Source: UMGS902 sp045538895
GTDB lineage: Bacteria; Bacillota; Clostridia; Oscillospirales; CAG-272
DNA length: 56,605 nt
Assembly (NCBI GenBank): GCA_045538895.1
Contig: JAZQEH010000035.1
Span: 1 to 56,605 of the forward strand
Direction: 5' to 3'
Positions 36,101-42,558 of the stretch are shown piece after piece. The stretch's first letter is position 1. Each line of letters opens with the position of its first letter. Made by a program: the position numbers and the translations under genes. The notes below the pieces were generated by a model. It was not told the DNA's origin. It saw nothing but the letters and a program-made list of their open reading frames with translations, and ran no database searches.

Positions 36101-36707
36101 TGCACATATGTTTGTAAGAGAGAGCGGCAAGGATATCAGCGACTATGTAACCGTTCACGATTCAAACGTTTACGTAACACGTTATGTTGCTGTTACCGAA
36201 ACTGATGAGGTGACCGGCGAAACCGTAACAACATATCCCGAAAGCGACATGTGCTCATACGTTAAGCGTGAGCTTGCATTTACCGCAACGGCAGAAACCA
36301 TGGAAATCGGTCTTATGCTTCCTGCCACAACCGCAAACGGCGGCAGTGCTGCGATTGATGCAATGACGCTTGCACAGGTTGATGAAATTTCCGTAGCAGA
36401 TGTTACCGTATCCGGTGTAACAAACGAAAACGGTGCATATGACGGTCAGATCCGCTTCGACTTTGACGGCGGCAGCGAGAAGGAAGTATGGCTTAAACTT
36501 ACGTATTCAAGCCATGCGGCAAAACGAATTGAGGCTATTACACGTCTTAACCGTGCGTTCCATTCGAGAACACCTCTGTTCCCGACAAACGGCGGCAAGA
36601 TTACGATTTACATTCCTATCCTTGCAAACAAGGATGGCGACAACATTTTAACAATGTTTGTCAATGATTCAAACGTAACGGTATACGAAGCAAAGCTTAT
36701 TAAATAA
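33189..36707 (+). CDS. Secreted dockerin-bearing protein with an ADP-ribosylglycohydrolase-like domain
   Basis: 1172 aa, paralogue of the preceding protein. Signal peptide, one beta module (FLKDGGTGDGSSASSAVGT, FAILGGFEKD), then a beta linker and a dockerin-type pair of calcium loops near residues 418-478 (GDINMDNAVNVLDVACYIK is canonical; the second, FDGDRDYSVIKILRFMKS, lacks the last Asp). The ARH-like domain follows (NDDD at 568-571, GGDST with Asp 795), then a jelly-roll-like C terminus with an insertion relative to its neighbour. Dockerins plug into cohesins of a cellulosome-like complex. No cohesin is seen in this window. Starts nine bases after the previous gene, so the two are co-transcribed. 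Confidence 0.8.
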   Translation: MKKLLNYLLLTVIISAMLLFAASAADNVIFLKDGGTGDGSSASSAVGTLDAALARINTKAEATVVICGPFTQSADYVPQRTYTKVTYTSVYGGVDYRESAGANWQFNGVRFACRGETVFENIDFVSKGSFYRIAGQHKPVTLGEGITVTGENLTGTTIAKSFAILGGFEKDFANVSMSSVASTNVTVLSGEYLYIVPFAYNVNGSYKGTANINIGGTADVRTLLCCSAYPSGVTVGNVRVTLTGSPVLRTVYKAVHNATINSIEFIWDSYTPSIGSFHKILTSTSDSTVVTVNNPTVLRVSDKAAATMYYERIIPAFDRVISSANVPADVALNAPSDEELAAITRRGEVYGAFTFDEVSENNTEISVRIPAEASGNVYRVDGDYLVELNSDIVADGLLTFDVDSAGTYICADDSYLIAGDINMDNAVNVLDVACYIKLFLGSDNAKYDVAAAEFDGDRDYSVIKILRFMKSIVESEKAAETDFNPDDYNVISVTRYLDKTKLGFLSQIVGFLSGYEFARDPATNLPMIAMADSYFELCNGAYADHKDINPHSDKHLYNEETGIWEVWNDDDFSIDIFNQYMLRDMYAKYGTINSKVITDSWVAYDIYDMGGGNRDVGAYGQMKRYQYLPIFAGITEVGNNFNVSGEPYIANETLGMVTPGMPDLAVDLAYKFGSATSDRDPVEWLKMFAAMYSMAYFENDIPTLIRTAQAAVFAEGSWEDHVVDECFKLYAKYPSDWRKAVVEADQIFRSYNYDVNGYMGCTSINCSFIILGLLYGDGDYYNTCKIISLAGHGGDSTTPTALGVVGVVCGWSHIDTDTQNVINQKVWQDGNGVIVNRPLDPNGSTGTWMHAAGLEERFNIKELVYLYQENFEKILYENGGFKLDNNYYIPKQTITNINDVYAEHFESNGIADYKVSGGTIGNPSDPFMGSYALELTSKGSGESVAYTTVSGLTVGETYKLTAQIRTGDGVTAHMFVRESGKDISDYVTVHDSNVYVTRYVAVTETDEVTGETVTTYPESDMCSYVKRELAFTATAETMEIGLMLPATTANGGSAAIDAMTLAQVDEISVADVTVSGVTNENGAYDGQIRFDFDGGSEKEVWLKLTYSSHAAKRIEAITRLNRAFHSRTPLFPTNGGKITIYIPILANKDGDNILTMFVNDSNVTVYEAKLIK

Positions 36708-36744
36708 AAGAATTGCCATGGCGAAAGCCATGGCAATTCTTTTA
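36706..36744. terminator. Bidirectional terminator after the ARH pair
   Basis: AAAGAATTGCCATGGC, loop GAAA, GCCATGGCAATTCTTTT; it lies between the converging dockerin-ARH gene and the PrsW gene. Confidence 0.9.
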
Positions 36745-37599
36745 TTTGGTTTTAGTAAAGAGTGCTTGCAAATGCGGATATTTTTTAATGAGAATTGCGA
36801 GAGCATATTTGTTTTCATGTTCATCGTAATTTGATACTTTTTTGATTTTACCGAAGCAGTAAATATACATTCCGATTACGAAAAGGTAGAATACAATCAG
36901 CATAAACCAGGAGTCAACCGAGAGTGCGTAGTCGTAAAAGCCGTGTGCAAGAACGGGAATGAGCAAACTGTAAATAAGGTATTTCGCAGAAGAAACGGGG
37001 TATCTTACGCTTATAATACCTTTTTCTGCAAAGTCTGCTTCAAGTTTCTTTGCAATGTTGTGAATATTCCACGTGCTGTAGTAGTATCCCATGAAAACAG
37101 CGAAGAACATGTGACCTGGAACGGACAAAATGCCACGCATAAGTGCATTGCCAAAGCCGTATTCGGTAACGTACAGGATGTTTTCATATGCGGCAAATCC
37201 AAGCGAAACGAAGATTGCGTATATTATACCGTCAAAAAGATAGTTGAAGTTTTTGTTGTTGCGTGTTACAAAGAAGAGTATAAGCCATTTGAGTCCCTCT
37301 TCAACAAGGGCAACACCGATAAAGTTTTCACAAATATGATAGAAGCGGAAAGGCGTGGAGTTCATGTACAGCAATCCGCCTTCTTCAAACGTAAACGGCT
37401 CGAATACAGTGTCAATAATACCGAACAGCAGTCCCTCAATTTTTGCGGCAGGGAAGCATGAAAGAACTCCAAGACCGAGCAACAAAAGCAAAAGTCCTAC
37501 CGGTTCTTTTTCCACACGGTCTTTTTTGAATACATAAATGCAGAGAATAATAGCAGGCAAAAGTGCCGCTAAAACTAAAAGTATAGTACGTAAATCCAT
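36742..37599 (-). CDS. prsW: PrsW-family intramembrane metalloprotease
   Basis: 285 aa, polytopic. Conserved motifs of the PrsW family are present: EEGLKWLILFF with the Glu-Glu pair, YAIFVSLGFAAYENILYVT with Glu, MFFAVFMGYYYS after an SVPGH His, and PVLAHGFYDYALS with the His. PrsW cleaves anti-sigma factors such as RsiW within the membrane in Bacillus. No sigma/anti-sigma pair is visible nearby, so its target is unknown. It stands alone on the minus strand between two plus-strand surface protein genes. Confidence 0.9.
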   Translation of the reverse strand: MDLRTILLVLAALLPAIILCIYVFKKDRVEKEPVGLLLLLLGLGVLSCFPAAKIEGLLFGIIDTVFEPFTFEEGGLLYMNSTPFRFYHICENFIGVALVEEGLKWLILFFVTRNNKNFNYLFDGIIYAIFVSLGFAAYENILYVTEYGFGNALMRGILSVPGHMFFAVFMGYYYSTWNIHNIAKKLEADFAEKGIISVRYPVSSAKYLIYSLLIPVLAHGFYDYALSVDSWFMLIVFYLFVIGMYIYCFGKIKKVSNYDEHENKYALAILIKKYPHLQALFTKTK

Positions 37600-37720
37600 A
37601 AAACGTAACCTTTCAGAATATTTTGTAATATTATAGCATTTTTGGGTTTGTCATGTCAATAAAATACGCTATAGACAAATAAGTGAATTTTTGTTAAAAT
37701 TAATATTGAGGTGATATTTT

Positions 37721-38200
37721 ATGAAAAGGCTTATAACGTTTTTGATTATATTAACCCTCTTGCTTTCGGCGTGCGGCAAAACCGAGGAAAGTGAAGCCAC
37801 AACCGAAGCCTTTGTAACCGATTTTCTTTACGGTGAGCTTTCGGCGTCACAGGCAAGCTTAAAAAGCGTTGATTCTCTGCCTGATGCAAAGGCTATGCTC
37901 TCGGCAGGTCCGGTTGGCGGAAATCCGATGTTTTACCTCTTTGAAAGCGGACTTGAATATTATATTGAAAACCGCACCTCCGAGGAGGAAAGCGAGATTT
38001 ACAAATGTGAAGTTTCCTTGCCTGACGGATATATCGGCGGCGAGATTGTTGACATCTATGCAGGCGGCGGCAGCGGCGAGGTCTTTATAATCGTGGCAAC
38101 GATGCACGAAGCACAGATAAAGTACCTTGAGTATTATTTCTTCTGCGATTCGTTTACTTCTCCCGTCAGCATAAGAGAGCTTGACGGATATGTTATGTAA
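37721..38200 (+). CDS. Small lipoprotein, DUF4358-like
   Basis: 159 aa. Lipobox LLSACGK (Cys at about residue 17), then a mixed alpha/beta domain (ESGLEYYIENRTSEEESEIY, GYIGGEIVDIYAGGGSGEVF). It resembles DUF4358 lipoproteins of Clostridia, which have no known role. It is preceded by an AT-rich spacer and ends 108 bases before the next gene, which has its own promoter. Confidence 0.6.
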   Translation: MKRLITFLIILTLLLSACGKTEESEATTEAFVTDFLYGELSASQASLKSVDSLPDAKAMLSAGPVGGNPMFYLFESGLEYYIENRTSEEESEIYKCEVSLPDGYIGGEIVDIYAGGGSGEVFIIVATMHEAQIKYLEYYFFCDSFTSPVSIRELDGYVM

Positions 38201-38251
38201 AAAAATATTTGCAGTCTTAAAAAAAGTTGTGTATTGTTCACTATTTTTACC

Positions 38252-38280
38252 TTGAAGAGTAGCCCATGATAGGGTATAAT
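38252..38280 (+). promoter_or_regulatory. Promoter of the stalk-domain surface protein
   Basis: TTGAAG (38252-38257) and TATAAT (38275-38280) separated by 17 bp, with GGGAGG (38297-38302) before the start codon. Confidence 0.75.
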
Positions 38281-38308
38281 ATATATAAACCAATTTGGGA
38301 GGACAGTT

Positions 38309-40675
38309 ATGAAAAAGATTTCTTTTGCTTTGATTGCCTTTGCCGTATCTTTGATGCTTTGCATCGGTATGGCGGCACTTGACACCGTTTATGTAAGTGA
38401 TAACGGTACAGGCGACGGTAAGACAGCCGATACCCCCACAAACGATTTTGCTTATGCAATACAGTGTGTGGCAAACGGCGGTACCGTTGTAATTAAGGAT
38501 ACATATACACTTACCGAGCCTTTTGAGGAACCCGTGCATGACGGCGTTGTAACCGTTACAGGCGGTACCTTCATATTTAATCATCCACAGTACAGCCGTT
38601 ATTATCTCAACGGTCCTACTGTCTTTGAAAAGATGAAATTCAATTACGGCAGTGCCAACACCGCTAAGAGCGGTATGTTCGTATGCCGCTTTTTCCCCAT
38701 AGTTTTCGGTAGCGGACTCACCACAAACTCGCTTACCGTAGTTGGCGGCTATCAGGACGCAACAAGCGAGGTTGAAAAGAATCTTGATTCCTCTATCACC
38801 ATTAACAGTGGTACTTTCGCAAACGTAGTTGGTTTTTCACGAGGTAAAGGCGTAGTTACGTTCCGTGGCACCTCCAATATTACCGTTAACGGCGGTACAA
38901 TCAAGAATATCTACGGTGCTTCTATCAACGGCTCCTATTCAGGCTCCGCCAATATCGTAATCAACGGCGGTCAGATTACCTCCATTTATACGGGCGGCGA
39001 CTCAACAAGACGTCTTAACAAGGATGCAAAGGTTACTATTAACGGCGGTGACGTTGGAACAGTAAATGCAAACAACGTTATGGGCCATACTGATATATAT
39101 TACCTCGGCGGCAAGGTGGGTGCAATGTCCAAGAGCATTGCAGATGCTATTACCCATGAGGTTACCGACGGAACAGTATCTCTCATAGTTCGCAAGGGAC
39201 TTGCCGCACATGCATTTATCGACGTAGTTGACAGTGCAACCTACGAAGACGGCTCCAAGGTTTCGGGTGCGGTAGACGTTGGTATTGCAAAGTATACCGT
39301 TCTTGATAAAAAGGCTGAAAAGAACAACGTAACTCCCCTTAAGCTCTATGTTTCAGACGTAGGTATGGGCGACGGTCTTACTCCCGAAACCTCAATGAGC
39401 TCTGTAAACGAAGCTATCCAGAAGTTTGTAGACGAGGGCGTTGACGGTACGGTTGTACTTATCAACATGGTTCCTTTCGATGAGGGACACAACCATGAAA
39501 CCGAGCATAACGTAAAAATCACTATAACCTCTTATGACGGTGAGAACTATTATGACGGCGGCTTCAAGTTCGGTCACGCTTCGATGAACCGTTACTATTT
39601 CTGCGGCGACACGATTATTGAGAATACAAAGATCGAATTTGCTTCGGCTCCGCTCTTTATCTGCAGATGGCATGATATTGTTTTCGGCACCGGCATTGAA
39701 ATTGCAGAGTACAAGGCATATATTGTCGGCGGTTATCAGGTTGCTTCCAATACAACCGATATCCCGCTTGAAACAAACGGTAGTGTTACCGTTGAAAGCG
39801 GCTCTTACTATTGCGTAATCGGCTATACCAGAGGTAATGCACTTGAAAACCAGATGGTATTTGAGGGAACACAGACCATCAATCTGCTTGGAGGTTCCGT
39901 TGCGAGAATTTACGGCGGATGCGCACAGTCGAATTCTGCTGACGATATCGTGATTAACGTTGACGGTGCGACTATCCGTGACTTTATTCAGCTTGGCGGT
40001 GACCAGTCATACCATGCAAACACCGCAACCGTTAACGTAAAGAGCGGTAGCATCAAGCAGCTTGACCTTCGCAACGTGCTTGAGTCAACTACAGTAAATT
40101 GGACCGGCGGTACTATCGAGAGCATCGCTTGCGATAACTGTCTGTACAACGGTACCGTTAATGAAGAAGCATTCAAGGCGGCAAATGAATATAAGGATGC
40201 AAAGTATACTCTTAACTATGCAAACGTTGCACCTACTGATGAACAGCTTGCATTCTTTGACACCGTTGCAAGCGGCACTCCAAAGAAAACCGAGGTTAAG
40301 CTTACCATTAACTCCACCACCGCTTACATCAACGGTGAGGCACAGACTCTTGATGCGGCACCTATCAACCGTAACAACCGTACAATGCTTCCCGTAAGAT
40401 TCCTTGCAAACGCATTCGGCGTTGCTAATGACGGCATCAAGTGGGATGCGGCTACAAGAACTGCAACACTCTCAAATGCTACAACTACAATCGTTGTAAC
40501 CATCGACCAGCCTTACATGACTGTTAACGGCAGCAGAGTTGAACTCGACTCTCCTGCAATCATTGAGAGCAACCGCACCTACCTCCCCGTACGTGCAATT
40601 GCAAATGCACTCGGTGTTTCCAACGATAACATCGCATGGGATGCAAAGACCAACACAGCAACTCTTGTAAAATAA
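38309..40675 (+). CDS. Secreted protein with two beta modules and a copper-amine-oxidase-like (stalk) domain
   Basis: 788 aa. Signal peptide (1-24), two beta modules (YVSDNGTGDGKTADTPTNDF near 30 and YVSDVGMGDGLTPETSMSSV near 350) of the same type as in the ARH proteins, each a beta-helix-like series (NITVNGGTIKNIYG, ANIVINGGQITSIYTGG). The C-terminal 125 residues are two copies of the stalk domain (MLPVRFLANAFGVANDGIKW and YLPVRAIANALGVSNDNIAW), which in other Clostridia anchors or spaces surface proteins. Own promoter and strong RBS. Likely an adhesin or surface binding protein for the same glycan target (inference). Confidence 0.82.
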   Translation: MKKISFALIAFAVSLMLCIGMAALDTVYVSDNGTGDGKTADTPTNDFAYAIQCVANGGTVVIKDTYTLTEPFEEPVHDGVVTVTGGTFIFNHPQYSRYYLNGPTVFEKMKFNYGSANTAKSGMFVCRFFPIVFGSGLTTNSLTVVGGYQDATSEVEKNLDSSITINSGTFANVVGFSRGKGVVTFRGTSNITVNGGTIKNIYGASINGSYSGSANIVINGGQITSIYTGGDSTRRLNKDAKVTINGGDVGTVNANNVMGHTDIYYLGGKVGAMSKSIADAITHEVTDGTVSLIVRKGLAAHAFIDVVDSATYEDGSKVSGAVDVGIAKYTVLDKKAEKNNVTPLKLYVSDVGMGDGLTPETSMSSVNEAIQKFVDEGVDGTVVLINMVPFDEGHNHETEHNVKITITSYDGENYYDGGFKFGHASMNRYYFCGDTIIENTKIEFASAPLFICRWHDIVFGTGIEIAEYKAYIVGGYQVASNTTDIPLETNGSVTVESGSYYCVIGYTRGNALENQMVFEGTQTINLLGGSVARIYGGCAQSNSADDIVINVDGATIRDFIQLGGDQSYHANTATVNVKSGSIKQLDLRNVLESTTVNWTGGTIESIACDNCLYNGTVNEEAFKAANEYKDAKYTLNYANVAPTDEQLAFFDTVASGTPKKTEVKLTINSTTAYINGEAQTLDAAPINRNNRTMLPVRFLANAFGVANDGIKWDAATRTATLSNATTTIVVTIDQPYMTVNGSRVELDSPAIIESNRTYLPVRAIANALGVSNDNIAWDAKTNTATLVK

Positions 40676-40680
40676 AATAA

Positions 40681-40713
40681 AAAATGGTATCGGTTTTACC
40701 GATACCATTTTTT
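40681..40713. terminator. Bidirectional terminator, stalk protein / DUF6062
   Basis: AAAATGGTATCGG, loop TTTT, CCGATACCATTTTTT; it sits between converging genes. Confidence 0.9.
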
Positions 40714-41425
40714 ATAACTTCTTATTGTTCATTGTGTGCAAATCGCTGCGCAGGAATTTAATTGCACGTTCAACCGCATCCTTTGAGTTTTTCCAGGGCT
40801 CTTCCTCATAGCGGTAGTCGAATTTTTTGCAGAACCACGAAACGTCCTCGGTAAGCTCTGCGTAATACGCTTCCTCGATTCCTTTTGCAACCTTTTCAAA
40901 GTCGGCAAAAACCTTTTTAGGCATCTTTGCCTTTGCATATTCCATCATGCGTGTGTAGTGCGGCAGGCAAAAATACGGTTGGGCCGCAAACTTTTTGCGG
41001 AATTCCATATCCTCGGTATAGAGAAGTGCCGCAGTGTCCAGCATGTGGGCAAAGTGAAACTCGATTTTGTCGCATACGTAGCAGCTTTTTGTCATTTCAG
41101 AGAGTTTCTTCTCGCCGTTTGCAACGAGAGAGGTCAGCCCTTTGGGGAAAGCCGCCTTATGGTTTTCGCCAAGATGGCTTTCAAGAATAAGTGCAAGGCC
41201 AAGGCGGTTTTTGTAGCCGAACATAATGTCAAAATGCTCCTTGCAAAAGCCTTTTTTATTAGTTTCGATTCTTATGTCAGGTTCCATCATTGCGGCACCG
41301 AGCACGGCATCAATTTCGTTGAATTCAAGCTTGTTGTAGAGTGCACAGAAAGGGCATCCGCAAGCCTTGTCGGCGGCAGAGGCTTCAAACGCCTCGTTGA
41401 CGGGTATCGTATATATTTTTTCCAT
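40712..41425 (-). CDS. DUF6062 family protein, cysteine-rich
   Basis: 237 aa from the ATG whose complement is at 41423-41425, with GGAGA before it; the frame extends further upstream but without a ribosome site. Conserved Cys pairs CGCPFC, CKEH, CYVCDKIE and CLPHY resemble metal or redox centres. The family is common in Clostridia and has no known role. It sits alone, divergent from the DNA glycosylase gene. The pairs suggest zinc binding (inference). Confidence 0.75.
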   Translation of the reverse strand: MEKIYTIPVNEAFEASAADKACGCPFCALYNKLEFNEIDAVLGAAMMEPDIRIETNKKGFCKEHFDIMFGYKNRLGLALILESHLGENHKAAFPKGLTSLVANGEKKLSEMTKSCYVCDKIEFHFAHMLDTAALLYTEDMEFRKKFAAQPYFCLPHYTRMMEYAKAKMPKKVFADFEKVAKGIEEAYYAELTEDVSWFCKKFDYRYEEEPWKNSKDAVERAIKFLRSDLHTMNNKKL

Positions 41426-41500
41426 TTGCTTTCTCCATTGATTTAATCTCTGATTTATGATACTATTATAATATATTTTTTCAGTAAAGGGAAGAAGAAT

Positions 41501-42355
41501 ATGCAAATTAATGAAAACGGAGCAGGCGGATTTTACGTTTTTGCACCCGATTATGATATAGAACGCACGTTTACATGCGGTCAATGCTTCAGATTTTCCA
41601 AAGCTACAGACACAGCTTACAAATGTGAGTACCGTGGTGTTGCATACTCAAGGTATATGCGTTTTGCAAGCGACGGTGACGGCAACGTACATATTTTCGG
41701 TGCGCCGAAAGAAGAGGTTGAAAGCTTGTGGCTTCACTATCTTTCGCTTGACCGTGACTACAGCGTGATAAAGGAACAGATTCTTTGTGACTTTGATAAT
41801 CATGCTTTTATGCGTGCCGCAATAGAAAAAACGGGAGGACTGCGTATACTCGCACAGGAGCGATTTGAAACGCTTTGCTCGTTTATAATTTCGCAGAACA
41901 ACAACATTCCGAGAATATCAAAACTCATAGAGGCGATTTCTGAAAAGTACGGCACACAGATAGAAACCGAATACGGAGTAAAGTACGCTTTTCCCACCGC
42001 CGAGGCACTTGCAAAGGTAAGTGAAGACGAGCTTGCACTGCTGAAACTCGGCTACCGTGCAAAGTACATCGCCGATGCGGCAAGGCGTGTCGCAAGCGGC
42101 GAGCTTGACCTTGCAAAGCTTACTCCTGCAAACGCACGTGAGGAGCTTTTAAAGGTGCTTGGCGTAGGCGAAAAGGTTGCAAACTGCATAAGGCTCTTTG
42201 CTGTTGAGGACTACTCCTCTTTCCCTGTAGACGTTTGGGTGAAACGTATAATAGCCAATCGCTTTGACGGAAAATTAGACACGGCAAGGACGGGTATTTA
42301 CGGCGGAATTGCACAGCAGTATTTATTTTGCTATGAACGTGAATTAGCTAATTGA
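41501..42355 (+). CDS. ogg: 8-oxoguanine DNA glycosylase, OGG1-type
   Basis: 284 aa. HhH-GPD superfamily with the OGG1 N-terminal domain (FTCGQCFRFSKATDTAYKCE), SFIISQNNNIPRISKLIEAI, and the hairpin VLGVGEKVANCIRLF followed by SSFPVDVWVKRI. The catalytic Lys (residue 225, in GEKVANC) and Asp (residue 244, in PVDVW) are present with the spacing seen in human OGG1. It removes 8-oxoguanine and nicks the abasic site. Ends YGGIAQQYLFCYERE, like clostridial homologues. It is followed by its own terminator. Confidence 0.93.
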   Translation: MQINENGAGGFYVFAPDYDIERTFTCGQCFRFSKATDTAYKCEYRGVAYSRYMRFASDGDGNVHIFGAPKEEVESLWLHYLSLDRDYSVIKEQILCDFDNHAFMRAAIEKTGGLRILAQERFETLCSFIISQNNNIPRISKLIEAISEKYGTQIETEYGVKYAFPTAEALAKVSEDELALLKLGYRAKYIADAARRVASGELDLAKLTPANAREELLKVLGVGEKVANCIRLFAVEDYSSFPVDVWVKRIIANRFDGKLDTARTGIYGGIAQQYLFCYERELAN

Positions 42356-42360
42356 ACATA

Positions 42361-42388
42361 AAAAATGCAGGATTTCCTGCATTTTTTG
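42361..42388 (+). terminator. Terminator after ogg
   Basis: AAAAATGCAGG, loop ATT, CCTGCATTTTTT. Confidence 0.88.
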
Positions 42389-42558
42389 ATTTTTGTTTGG
42401 AGCATTTGTTAAAAACCCGCCATGCTTTTTGTAGACTCCTCCAAAAAGATTGTAGGATTGCCCAAAAAAGCGGATAAAGACTTCAAATTCCGGTTTTAAA
42501 ATGGTATCATCAAGGTGAACAATACCCATCCCCCTTAAGCGGGTAGGAGGATTTGAGT

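Noticed and set aside
42389..42558. Riboswitch before the ABC exporter
   Set aside because: A possible promoter (TTCAAA-N17-TATCAT) and a short CCCC/GGGG hairpin are present, but no conserved aptamer core that I recognise.
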